From NCBI GenBank assembly GCA_050248955.1, contig JBFWRK010000002.1, positions 337,969 through 401,968 on the forward strand: 64,000 nucleotides of DNA, in the 5' to 3' direction. A program made the position numbers and the translations under genes. The notes beneath the pieces were generated by a model. It did not search any database. It was not told the DNA's origin and worked only from the letters and a program-made list of their open reading frames with translations. This document shows positions 16,345-23,587 of this stretch, piece after piece. This DNA is from JBFWRK01 sp050248955 (GTDB lineage Bacteria; Actinomycetota; Acidimicrobiia; Acidimicrobiales; Ilumatobacteraceae). Each line of letters begins with the position of its first letter. The stretch's first letter is position 1.

Positions 16345-16813
16345 GGCAGCGCGGCTGCGGTGCCAGTCGCCATCACGGCTCGGCCGTTCGGGATCACCGC
16401 AGACCTCGCTTGGACGGGGATCGGCCGTCTCACGCGCGTAGCTCGATGCGTGCTACCGGGGGGCACACGGGCGATCGCTCGCACCCAGAAGTCGGGCACG
16501 GCAGAACAGGCAGGTTGAAGCGACAACCGGCCGCGCAGTGGCGCGGTGTTGCCACGAGATGCCGCCCTCGAACGACGGATCCCGAGCGTTCGCGAAGCGC
16601 CATCTACCGGCACTTTGGGGCGATGCCCCACGACGTTCTGGCTGCGCGTTCGGGTTCACTGGGCATCCCCTTGACGCGACCGGAACCGTCGCTATGTACG
16701 GCGCGTCGTCCCTGGCGTTCAAGCGTGGCGTGCGTGTTCGATGCTGATTGCGGCGGAGATCCAGCGCTCGTCGACGAGAAGCCGCCATGCGTGGAGCTCA
16801 GCCGAATGCGAGC
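16345..16813. other. 469 bp without a supported gene
   Basis: Open frames here are short, overlap each other and show no domain-like sequence. Composition is slightly less GC-biased than the neighbouring genes. It lies just inside the left repeat of the putative island and most likely holds decayed sequence. Confidence 0.5.
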
Positions 16814-18010
16814 TCATGCCCCACTGACGATCACCATTTCGTTGCCTTCGGGGTCGGCGACCCGCCAGCGATCCTCCGACTCGTCAAGGAGCCGGCCACC
16901 GGCTGCGACGGTCGTGGCGAGGCGCGTCTGCGCGAGGTCCGACGGCACCGCGAGCTCGAAGTGGATGCGGTTGCGCTGCCGGCGCCGCTCGGTCTCCGAA
17001 GCATCGAGCTCTTGGAACACCAGCGCCGGGTTCAGCCGCCGCGGATCGTGGATGTCGATGATCCCGGCTCGTCGGTCGTGGGTGTATCCGAGTGCGGCGA
17101 CCCAGAACGCGCGGACTGCGGCGACGTCGGCGGCGTCGAGGACGAGCTGAGCGAAGCGCGGCAGCCCCGGATCCGCAGTGGCCCCGAGTTCGCGGGCAGC
17201 TCTCTGGAGGTTTCCGGCGAGGTCGGTGAAGTCGAGCTCGAGGCCGTGGGCGTCGTCTTCCCACTGGTCCTTACCGCTGTCGATGATCACGAGCCCGGGG
17301 CGCAGGTCGACCAGCAGCGGGAAGCCCGTGTCGTCGGCCAGCGCCGCTGCTGCGGCGGCCAGGTCATGCTGCTGCGTCGGCGAGGTGGTGCGGTAGCACG
17401 CCATCGCGCTGAACACCGCCTGCCAGTCGGCTGTCCCGATCCTCTCGCCGAGCGCCTCGCCCGGCACCAGGTCGACCTCGTTGCCGTCGGGGTCGGTGTG
17501 GCAGACCCCGAACGGTCCGGATGCCTCACCAAGACTCGCCTGCTCGACCGCCGCGGCCGGCCGCACCACGTCGAGGTGGATGCGGTTTCGAAGCGGCCGC
17601 GGCTCCGTCGACCGCCGGATCCGTATCGCGGGGTCGCGCCGCAACGGATCCGCCAAACCGCCGTCCTCCCCAGGCGCGTAGTCGAGCACCCGCTGCCAGA
17701 ACCGTCTCACCACAGTCGGGTTCGCGGATTCGAACACGACGCTCAGGTGCTGCAGCACGGCAGGGCTGGCGGCCAGCCCGAGATCCCGCGCGGCCGCCGA
17801 CACCGCCTCGGCGTGCTCGTCTGAGTCGAGGCGCACCCGCGTGCCTGTCGCGCGCAGGTCGACCACGATCTCGGCCGACAGCTCCACGATGCGCCCGGCC
17901 AGCGCAGCCCCCTCGATCAGCGACGGCGCGTCGAACCATGCCGTCGCAACGCCATCGACCAGTCGCCAATCCGTTCCGATCTCTGTCATGCCCGGCACCG
18001 TAGAGCCCAT
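16814..18010 (-). CDS. Multi-domain VOC (glyoxalase-like) protein with a pterin-dehydratase-like N-terminus
   Basis: This 398-residue protein starts at the ATG 10 bases after GGAAGGAG; a second ATG 21 bases on (MTEIGTDWR) is an alternative. Residues about 8-100 resemble 4a-carbinolamine dehydratase-like domains (WRLVDGVATAWFDAP, later TGTRVRLDSDEHAEAVSAAAR). Two VOC modules follow, each closing with a conserved metal/substrate strand (TDPDGNEVDLV and ADPEGNEMVIV). They are separated by an extra region of about 90 residues containing ADWQAVFSAMACYRTT. VOC domains form metal-dependent lyases, dioxygenases or resistance binders. The exact reaction is not evident. The gene lies inside the putative island and is transcribed away from the integrase remnant. 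Confidence 0.75.
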   Translation of the reverse strand: MGSTVPGMTEIGTDWRLVDGVATAWFDAPSLIEGAALAGRIVELSAEIVVDLRATGTRVRLDSDEHAEAVSAAARDLGLAASPAVLQHLSVVFESANPTVVRRFWQRVLDYAPGEDGGLADPLRRDPAIRIRRSTEPRPLRNRIHLDVVRPAAAVEQASLGEASGPFGVCHTDPDGNEVDLVPGEALGERIGTADWQAVFSAMACYRTTSPTQQHDLAAAAAALADDTGFPLLVDLRPGLVIIDSGKDQWEDDAHGLELDFTDLAGNLQRAARELGATADPGLPRFAQLVLDAADVAAVRAFWVAALGYTHDRRAGIIDIHDPRRLNPALVFQELDASETERRRQRNRIHFELAVPSDLAQTRLATTVAAGGRLLDESEDRWRVADPEGNEMVIVSGA

Positions 18011-18300
18011 TCCGGACGATCTCCTTCCGGATAGCGATGATGTCCCGGCCAGGGCATTGAGGTACGCCCTGATCATGATCAGGCTCGGCGTCACCTGATC
18101 ACGTACTGCCGGGCCGCGTGGCCGACCACATGGGATCATGTGAGCGATGGCGCGGGCGTCCACCATGCGGTCCCTCGCTTCGAGTTTGCCGTGGGCCCGG
18201 TATGCCGACTCAATCGCGATCTCGACGTGTGTGCCGCTTGCGATGTTCGCGATCGCGAGTGCACCGAATCGGCGTTACGGGCGGGGCCGAGTCCGCCGAG

Positions 18301-18322
18301 AGGTGTCACAGAACGCGCGGCC
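18301..18322. repeat. 22-bp imperfect direct repeat, first copy
   Basis: AGGTGTCAC, two variable bases, then AACGCGCGGCC. It matches 19577-19598 at 20 of 22 positions. The two copies bracket the recombinase remnant and the higBA pair. The second copy supplies the left arm of the higBA terminator. Confidence 0.6.
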
Positions 18323-18342
18323 GCACCACGGGGCGATCGCAC

Positions 18343-18756
18343 ATCGAGGACCTCGGCGTCGAGCGTGGGCAGCGCACACTGCGGGTGATCGGCAACGGCA
18401 ACCAACCCGCGGTGGTGCCGTTGGTGCAACGCACGGCCCGCACGATCGACCTCGTCATCGGTGAACGGGCCAGTGGCCCGATCCTGGTGCGCCGCGACGG
18501 TCAACGCCTCGATCGACGCACCGCCCACCGCTGGGTACGGGCGATCGCGAAGCGGGCCGGGATCGGTTTGGTGCATCCGCACATGCTGCGGGCTGCGTTC
18601 ATCATGGCCGCCCTCGATGCTGGGGTGCCGCTGCACGATGTGCAACTCGCTGCCCGCCATGCTGACCCGAGGACCACGACGATCTACGACCGACGACGCC
18701 AAGACTTCGACCGTCACGCCGCCTACGTCGTCGCCGCCTTCATCACCGGCGGCTGA
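18343..18756 (+). pseudogene. Tyrosine recombinase/integrase, C-terminal remnant
   Basis: From 18343 the frame reads IEDLGVERGQRTLRVIG and continues through DRRTAHRWVRAIAKRAG, HPHMLRAAFIMAAL (the HxxR catalytic box), AARHADPRTTTIYD (second His and the nucleophile Tyr). This is the last 137 residues of an XerD-like phage/ICE integrase. The core-binding domain and the first catalytic Arg are missing. Upstream codons in this frame are unlike any integrase, and a short REVSQNA segment in another frame hints at an old frameshift. It is a relic without its own start. It supports the surrounding DNA being a former mobile element. Confidence 0.8.
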
Positions 18757-18919
18757 CCACCCACCAACCTCGAGCACCGGCGGCCACACCCTGGAGCTGG
18801 CCACGCAACGCGGTCAACGCCCCCAACCCGACCGCGCTCGTCGCGGCGTGACCGTCCGGCACCTCGGTGACAGTGCCCCACGTCGACTGGTGCAGGCATT
18901 CGAGGTCGATCGTCGACCA

Positions 18920-18954
18920 TAACGCTTGTCGTTCATAACGCGTGGCGTTACACT
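18920..18954 (+). promoter_or_regulatory. higBA promoter and operator
   Basis: TTGTCG (18926-18931), 17 bases, then TACACT (18949-18954) form a good promoter. It overlaps the inverted repeat TAACGC-GTG-GCGTTA at 18936-18950 and a further TAACGC at 18920-18925. The predicted transcript start (about 18961) is one base before the toxin GTG, so the mRNA would be leaderless. Binding of the antitoxin or TA complex here is inferred from family behaviour. Confidence 0.65.
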
Positions 18955-18961
18955 GTGCCGT

Positions 18962-19243
18962 GTGCTGCAGTCCTTTCGTGACAAGGACACCGAACGGGTG
19001 TGGCAGCGCGAACGATCGAAGCGGTTCGATCAACAGACCCAGCGTGCCGCCCTCCGAAAGCTGCTGATCCTGGACGCCGCCGATCAGCTCGGAGACCTCC
19101 GAGTCCCTCCGGGAGACCGGCTGGAGAAGCTCAAGGGCGACCGCGCCAACACCTACAGCATCCGCATCAACGAACAGTGGCGCATCTGCTTCCAATGGAC
19201 GACTGCGGGACCCGAAGACGTCGAAATCGTGGACTACCACTGA
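18962..19243 (+). CDS. higB: HigB-type toxin (RelE superfamily plasmid maintenance killer)
   Basis: This 93-residue protein begins at GTG (LQSFRDKDTERVWQRERSK) and contains the family signature DLRVPPGDRLEKLKGDR followed by SIRINEQWRICFQW and a C-terminal DVEIVDYH. The Arg and the late Tyr/His are the usual RelE-fold active-site residues. HigB cleaves mRNA on the ribosome when freed from its antitoxin. The start was set at GTG rather than the ATG at 18926, because that ATG lies within the promoter and the family begins with xIQSF. The toxin gene comes first, as in higBA. It lies in the putative island next to an integrase remnant, as is common for addiction modules. Confidence 0.93.
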   Translation: MLQSFRDKDTERVWQRERSKRFDQQTQRAALRKLLILDAADQLGDLRVPPGDRLEKLKGDRANTYSIRINEQWRICFQWTTAGPEDVEIVDYH

Positions 19244-19254
19244 GAGGAGACGAG

Positions 19255-19557
19255 ATGACCAGCGCACCAACCATGGCCCCGATCCACCCAGGGGAGATCC
19301 TGCAGCTTGAGTACCTCGAGCCGCTGGGCGTCACCCAGCACCGCGTCGCGGTCGCGGTCGGGGTACCACCGCGGCGGATCAACGAGATCGTGCACGGCAA
19401 GCGCGGCATCACCGCCGATACCGCCCTTCGTCTTGCCCGGTACTTCGGAACCAGCGAACGGTTCTGGTTGAACCTGCAGAGCCGCTACGAACTCGAGATC
19501 GAGCGTGACCGGCTCGCAGGAACCCTCGACCAGATCGAACCCCTCGCCGCCGGATAG
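19255..19557 (+). CDS. higA: HigA-type antitoxin (XRE-family HTH)
   Basis: This 100-residue protein starts at ATG five bases after GAGGAG and 11 bases after the toxin stop. The N-terminus IHPGEILQLEYLEPLG and the helix-turn-helix TQHRVAVAVGVPPRRINEIVHGKRGIT, followed by TALRLARYFGTSERFWLNLQ, are diagnostic of HigA/VapI antitoxins. It should bind and neutralise the toxin upstream and repress the shared promoter. Length is typical. The frame is open far upstream but that part overlaps the toxin gene and is not coding. Confidence 0.93.
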   Translation: MTSAPTMAPIHPGEILQLEYLEPLGVTQHRVAVAVGVPPRRINEIVHGKRGITADTALRLARYFGTSERFWLNLQSRYELEIERDRLAGTLDQIEPLAAG

Positions 19558-19576
19558 ATCAGGCCCACCGGACGGC

Positions 19577-19598
19577 AGGTGTCACCAAACGCGCGGCC
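19577..19598. repeat. 22-bp imperfect direct repeat, second copy
   Basis: Partner of 18301-18322 with two mismatches, 1276 bp away in the same orientation. It ends in GCGCGGCC, the left arm of the downstream hairpin. Confidence 0.6.
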
Positions 19599-19610
19599 CG
19601 ACGGCCGCGC
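19591..19610 (+). terminator. Hairpin terminator after higBA
   Basis: GCGCGGCC, loop CGAC, GGCCGCGC form a perfect 8-bp stem 33 bases after the antitoxin stop. There is no T tract, as is common in GC-rich actinobacteria. From here to 19864 no gene is supported. Confidence 0.6.
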
Positions 19611-19864
19611 ACCCTGCCCCTGAACGCCGGCGCGGTCGCGCCGAGCGGCACGGTTAGAACGAACATCGAGCGGCTCCACGCCCGCGCTCAGGTTGGACTG
19701 CGAGACTGTGAGTCTTTCGACGGTGATGCAGGAGCGGTCATGGCGAAGCTGATCGCCCCAGAACGCCGGCTCGAGGTCGGGCGTCGCGAGCGAGCAGCAG
19801 GCGCCCACCGCCGAGTGAGAACCATCGGCGTTGCAACGAGCTCAACAAGCACAACGATGATGCG

Positions 19865-20284
19865 TCAACCGAGCTTGCCGAGCAGGCGGACCAGCGTGGC
19901 GCGCTCGCGATCACTGAGCGGCTCGAGGACGATGTTCTGCACGTCGGCCAGCACAGCGTCGAGCTGTTGCAGCGTCTTGAGGCCGCGCGCGGTGATCGCG
20001 ATCACGTTCCGACGCCTGTCGTCGACGTCCGGCGTTCGACTCACTAGACCACTGGCCACGAGTTCGTTGACAGCGGCCACGATGTCGCTGCGATCAATCC
20101 CGGTTCGTCGGCCAAGGTCAGCCTGGCTGGTGTGTCCGCACTCGTCGAGCGCCGCGAGCAGCCGGAAGTGGTACCCGCGGAGGCCCTCGCGGCCAAAGGC
20201 GTCGTGCAGGATCTGCTGGGCGCGAGCGTTCGCACGGCTGAGCAGCCAGGTCGGCTGTCCGCTGACACGTCGCAGTGCGGTCAT
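19865..20284 (-). CDS. MarR family transcriptional regulator
   Basis: This 139-residue protein has a winged helix-turn-helix: HFRLLAALDECGHTSQADLGRRTGIDRSDIVAAVNEL (recognition helix DRSDIVAAVNEL) and the wing with GLVSRTPDVDDRRRNVIAIT, the canonical DxRxxxV signature. It is divergent from a second MarR-like gene across a 78-base gap with two palindromes. It probably represses itself and that neighbour. I placed the start at the ATG at 20284; the frame stays open upstream into the other gene but that part is not plausible protein. The ligand is unknown. Confidence 0.9.
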   Translation of the reverse strand: MTALRRVSGQPTWLLSRANARAQQILHDAFGREGLRGYHFRLLAALDECGHTSQADLGRRTGIDRSDIVAAVNELVASGLVSRTPDVDDRRRNVIAITARGLKTLQQLDAVLADVQNIVLEPLSDRERATLVRLLGKLG

Positions 20285-20304
20285 CCCCGTGAGCCTAGGG
20301 GATT

Positions 20305-20347
20305 GTTGGTACGCCCAACGACTGTTATCGTTGGTGGCACCAACGAT
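20305..20347. promoter_or_regulatory. Two GTTGG/CCAAC palindromes between divergent MarR-type genes
   Basis: ATCGTTGGTG, a central G, then its exact complement give a perfect 21-bp palindrome at 20327-20347. A second, shorter site GTTGG-N5-CCAAC is at 20305-20319 with the same core. Two sites with one core in a 78-base divergent gap are typical MarR operators. Confidence 0.75.
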
Positions 20348-20362
20348 CTGCTGGAGGTGCAG

Positions 20363-20773
20363 GTGACAACGCCGTTCGGACCTCAACTCATCGGTGAGAC
20401 CGAGAAGACGCTCAATGCGATCCTTCGCCGCGTGCTCGAAGGCACCGGGCTGAGCGAACCCCAATGGGTCACGTTGCGGCTCGCCGGCCAGCTGGACGAG
20501 GTCGACCGCCAAGCATTCGTGATCGAGCTCACCGACCGGGCGCACTTCACCGACTCTGCACAGCTCGTCGATCAGCTCACCGAGCGCGGGCTGCTCGAGG
20601 GCGGCCAGTTGACCGCCAAGGGTCGGGACCTCGTCGAGACCGTACAGACCGTGATCGCCGAGACGACAGCCCCAATCTGGCATGACCTCACCACCGACGA
20701 TGTCGTCGCCACCGAGCGACTCCTCAACGAGATCCTCCGTCGCAGCCGTCACGCACTCGCCAACCCCCAGTGA
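20363..20773 (+). CDS. MarR-like winged-helix protein
   Basis: This 136-residue protein starts at GTG five bases after GGAGG; a GTG six bases earlier is possible. The N-terminus TTPFGPQLIGETEKTLNAILRRVLEGTGLSEPQWVTLRL and a later ERGLLEGGQLTAKGRDLVE (wing region) fit a MarR-like family annotated in actinobacteria as winged helix-turn-helix regulators, though the DxR wing motif is absent. It may be a co-regulator or a divergent paralogue of the MarR protein opposite. It carries no enzymatic motif. Confidence 0.65.
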   Translation: MTTPFGPQLIGETEKTLNAILRRVLEGTGLSEPQWVTLRLAGQLDEVDRQAFVIELTDRAHFTDSAQLVDQLTERGLLEGGQLTAKGRDLVETVQTVIAETTAPIWHDLTTDDVVATERLLNEILRRSRHALANPQ

Positions 20774-20995
20774 AACGATCGATATCCGATTCACCTGAGG
20801 CGCCGATGTGTCTCGCCGCGCTGAGCGTCACCCAACGCCGGCTCCGGGCCGCTGATCTGTGCGTGTACCTCCGGACGGTGAGCTAGCGCATCACGGCAGA
20901 TGTGAGCAATCCAAGTTTGGACGTTCGCCTCTAGCGGTGTTTCGAAGTCCGACAGATGCTGGAGTCTGGAGGAGCGCGTCGAAGGGAGGTGTCGC

Positions 20996-21637
20996 ATGGC
21001 CCGAAGTCACGGGACGACCACAATTCAAAGAGAGATCGCGCAGGGGGCACCTGATGTTCACAATCAGTCGGATCGTGTAGATGCGGAGGGCCCCTCGCGT
21101 CCTCACGCAAGGAGTCGCACCGTCGCCGCGATCGGGACGTGGTTGGGAACGAGCACTTGGCCGGCGTACTGCGCGGCGGGGATCACCGCGGCGTACGGAT
21201 TACTCAAGGCCTACTGGGTGTTCGGCGGCACTGCCCTTTGGTCCATCGCTCCGCTCTCACAAGAGATGATCGACAAGGTGCGATCGCACACCGCCCCAAC
21301 ATGGTTCGTGGTCGCAGATGCCGTCAGCGTGGTGCTCGCCGTGGCGGGCGTCTTGTTCGCCCTGGCGACTGTGCGCCCACGGCGGTGGCTACCGATATGG
21401 CTGGTCCGATGGTCGCTGTGGCCGCTCGCCACGTTCATGGTGGTGCTGCGCGCGATGTTGTCGATCCTCGGTGACGTGCAACAGATTGCATTTGGTGAGT
21501 CCGGTGCACTCACCCACACGGCCCTGTGGGACTTGGCCTTGTGGTCGCCGTTGTTCCTCATCTGGGGTCTGCTGTGGGCAGCGACTGCACTGACATATAC
21601 CCGCCGCGCCCGCACGACCAGAGAACGGGTCGCATAG
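20996..21637 (+). CDS. Hypothetical multi-pass membrane protein (DUF3995-like)
   Basis: This frame of 213 residues has a polar N-terminal 50 residues, then about four or five hydrophobic helices. The segment GLLKAYWVFGGTALW resembles the first helix of DUF3995-type integral membrane proteins, and a second conserved-looking stretch is SGALTHTALWDLALWSPLF. The first ATG at 20996 gives a long hydrophilic leader, and a later start is possible. It is the last gene before the right repeat of the putative island. No function can be assigned. Confidence 0.6.
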   Translation: MARSHGTTTIQREIAQGAPDVHNQSDRVDAEGPSRPHARSRTVAAIGTWLGTSTWPAYCAAGITAAYGLLKAYWVFGGTALWSIAPLSQEMIDKVRSHTAPTWFVVADAVSVVLAVAGVLFALATVRPRRWLPIWLVRWSLWPLATFMVVLRAMLSILGDVQQIAFGESGALTHTALWDLALWSPLFLIWGLLWAATALTYTRRARTTRERVA

Positions 21638-21860
21638 GCGGCGCGCCATCCGGATACGTGCGCGCATGCTCTCGCCGAAGCCGCACTGAGATCGGTAGGG
21701 GTGCGGTTCGCAAGCCGCAGTCGCGCACAGATGGGACTGCCCAGACGATCGTGGCGCGGGCGCACGTAGGACATCATCAGGGCGGCAGAAACGCCGCGCC
21801 GCAGGCAACTCTTCTACGGCACGACAGTTGGGCGACCATCGGCCGGGAACGCTCGTGCCG

Positions 21861-21905
21861 AAGAGGCACTCCGAAGAGTGCCTCTCGACCTGGAGTACTG
21901 GCAGC
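21861..21905. repeat. Right direct repeat (attR-like) overlapping the tRNA-Glu 3' end
   Basis: This 45-bp copy matches 16301-16344. Bases 21899-21905 are the last seven of tRNA-Glu. It contains AGAGGCACT, loop CCGAAG, AGTGCCTCT (21862-21885), a perfect 9-bp stem that would end tRNA transcription on the minus strand. The two copies bound a 5.6-kb segment with an integrase remnant. Confidence 0.65.
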
Positions 21906-21974
21906 CCCTACGGGATTCGAACCCGTGCCGCCACCTTGAGAGGGTGGTGTCCTAGGCCACTAGACGAAGGGGCC
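21899..21974 (-). tRNA. tRNA-Glu (anticodon CTC)
   Basis: The minus strand folds into a standard cloverleaf: acceptor GGCCCCT/AGGGGCT (G1-U72 wobble), D-arm with TAGTGGCCTAGG, anticodon stem CCACC/GGTGG with loop CTCTCAA, and T-arm ACGGG-TTCGAAT-CCCGT. G73 and CCA are encoded. The anticodon CTC reads GAG. A hairpin follows directly downstream. Confidence 0.95.
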
Positions 21975-22082
21975 AGTAGCGGCTCGTGACGATAGCAGCG
22001 GGGCGACCGGCGACCAACCGAGCGGGTGACGTCGCAGGCCAGGAGACGACGACGGCCGGCCACGAGGCCGGCCGTCAGCGAG

Positions 22083-22154
22083 CTGGGGAGAGAGGACTCG
22101 AACCCCTAAAGGCAGGACCAGAACCTGCTGTGTTGCCAATTACACCACTCCCCA
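22083..22154 (-). tRNA. tRNA-Gln (anticodon CTG)
   Basis: The minus strand gives acceptor TGGGGAG/CTCCCCA with G73, a D-arm containing GTAATTGGCAAC, anticodon stem GCAGG/CCTGC with loop TTCTGGT, and a T-arm with GGGTTCGAGTCC. The anticodon CTG reads CAG. CCA is not encoded, unlike the neighbouring tRNA-Glu 108 bases downstream on the same strand. Confidence 0.95.
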
Positions 22155-22243
22155 TGGAGCGCCCCGAGATGCTAGCGGCGGGGCCCCGACCTTCGCACAC
22201 CGTTGCGCTGCTAGGTTCGCCGCGCCCGAGGAAGGGGATGCTG

Positions 22244-22645
22244 ATGGCCTATCTCAAGCCGCCCATGTTCACGCAGAAGGTCTTCAACCGGCTGGCGATG
22301 ATGCTCCACATCGGCGGCTCGGAGACGCTGCGCGTCGCCGGCCGTTCGACCGGGAAGATCCAGGAGATCCCGGTGATCCCGCTCGATCACGGGGGCGAGC
22401 GCTACCTCGTCTCGCCCAGGGGCGAGACGGAGTGGGTCCGCAACCTGCGTGCCGCCGGGAAATGCGATCTGGCCGGCAAGTCGGGCGGGTCGAAGACGTA
22501 CGCCGCGACCGAGGTGCCGGTGGACGATCGCGCCGAGATCCTCACCGCGTACCAAGCAAAGGCGGGCAAGACCGTGGCGGCGTACTTCCGCAAGCTCCCC
22601 GCCGCCGCAGACCACCCGGTGTTCCGACTCGCGGCGACCAGCTGA
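22244..22645 (+). CDS. Deazaflavin (F420)-dependent nitroreductase-family protein
   Basis: This 133-residue protein shows the Ddn/PF04075 pattern: an N-terminal helix, then LRVAGRSTGKIQEIPVIPLDHGGERYLVSPRGETEWVRNLRAAG (broken here as LRVAGRSTGKIQEIPV plus YLVSPRGETEWVRNLR). The Arg-Ser-Gly-Lys strand and the WVRNLRA helix are the cofactor-binding hallmarks of F420H2-dependent quinone and nitro reductases. The start was set at the second ATG (MAYLKPPMF), which has GAGGAAGG at a better spacing than the ATG six bases earlier. F420 use implies an F420 pathway elsewhere in the genome. Confidence 0.85.
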   Translation: MAYLKPPMFTQKVFNRLAMMLHIGGSETLRVAGRSTGKIQEIPVIPLDHGGERYLVSPRGETEWVRNLRAAGKCDLAGKSGGSKTYAATEVPVDDRAEILTAYQAKAGKTVAAYFRKLPAAADHPVFRLAATS

Positions 22646-22681
22646 CGAACGGCGGGGCCGTGCGTCACCGGCGCTGCAGCG

Positions 22682-23587
22682 TCAGCCGGTCAGGCGCCAG
22701 AGCCGCTCGAAGCCGATGATCCGGCCGACCGCGACGCCGACCGCCTCCTTCGCCTCACGGCCACGGGCCGTCGCGCCCGATACCGGACTGGAGCGGGTCG
22801 GCGAGGTGTACGCCTCGAACCCGAGCTCCTCGGCGATGAGGCGGATGCGCAACGAGTGGAACGGATCGCTCACCAGGAGGATCCGCTCGATGCCGCCTGC
22901 GCTGAACAGGTCGGCGGCGTTGGCGAGCGACTCCCACGACGATCGCCCCTGCTGCTCCTGCACGATGACGTCGCTCGGCACGCCGCGCTCGACGAGGTAG
23001 GCAGCGGACGCCTCGGCCTCGGTGAACCGATCGCCCGGCTGGTTGCCGCCGGTGACGACGACGATGGGTGCGAGTCCGAGCTGCCACAGGTCGAACGCGT
23101 GGTCGAGCCGAGCTGCGAGCTGCGGGGACGGCCTCCCGTCGTACTGCGCAGCGCCCATCACGACGATCGCGTCCACCGGGCGGGCCTGGTCCTTGCGCCC
23201 GGTCGACCACACCTGCACGTACGTCACGACGAGGTAGCAGAACGCGGCAACCACCAGGATCGCGATCACCCTGAGCGTGCGCCGCCACCAGCGCGAGCGG
23301 GACCGCGATCGTGGGGGCAGCCGGCGGGCAGTAGCCGGGCGCTGCCGCCCGAGCGGGGGTGTCCGAGGAGCACCGGGAGTCGTCGAGTCCTCAGCGGCGA
23401 GTGGCGTCGGCGCCGTGACCGCCCAGAGCGGATCCGCCACAGGCGCATCCGACATCGGCGCATCAGACATCGGCAGATCCGGCACCGGCAGATCCGGCAC
23501 CGTCTGCGGCTCCGACGGCTCCGGCACGGGCGGATCCGGTGGACCGAGCGGGCCGGCGGGGGCGGCGGGCGGAGCCTCGTCGCTCAC
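22682..23587 (-). CDS. YdcF/SanA-like DUF218 membrane protein
   Basis: This 301-residue protein starts at GTG in a GTGA overlap with the gltX stop. The first 100 residues are a Pro-rich cytoplasmic tail with the near-repeats PDLPVPDLP and MSDAPMSDAP. One membrane helix follows (about 106-126), then a DUF218 domain: DAIVVMGAAQYDGRPSPQLAARLDHA, VVVTGGNQPGDRFTEAEA and LLVSDPFHSLRIRLIAEELG, which are the usual ElyC/SanA/YdcF motifs. Members affect envelope integrity and antibiotic exclusion. The biochemical activity is not established. Coupling to gltX may be only translational convenience. Confidence 0.85.
   Translation of the reverse strand: MSDEAPPAAPAGPLGPPDPPVPEPSEPQTVPDLPVPDLPMSDAPMSDAPVADPLWAVTAPTPLAAEDSTTPGAPRTPPLGRQRPATARRLPPRSRSRSRWWRRTLRVIAILVVAAFCYLVVTYVQVWSTGRKDQARPVDAIVVMGAAQYDGRPSPQLAARLDHAFDLWQLGLAPIVVVTGGNQPGDRFTEAEASAAYLVERGVPSDVIVQEQQGRSSWESLANAADLFSAGGIERILLVSDPFHSLRIRLIAEELGFEAYTSPTRSSPVSGATARGREAKEAVGVAVGRIIGFERLWRLTG

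Noticed and set aside
16453..16788. 111-codon minus-strand open frame in the gap inside the left island end
   Set aside because: No recognisable motif, unusual amino-acid composition, and overlapping alternatives on the other strand; left as unassigned sequence.
19740..20366. 208-codon plus-strand frame over the MarR gene
   Set aside because: Ser/Arg/Thr-rich shadow of a clear MarR protein on the other strand.
21685..21720. Stretch with GGTTCGCAAGCCGC resembling a T-arm or att core
   Set aside because: No cloverleaf can be built around it and it has no second copy in the window.
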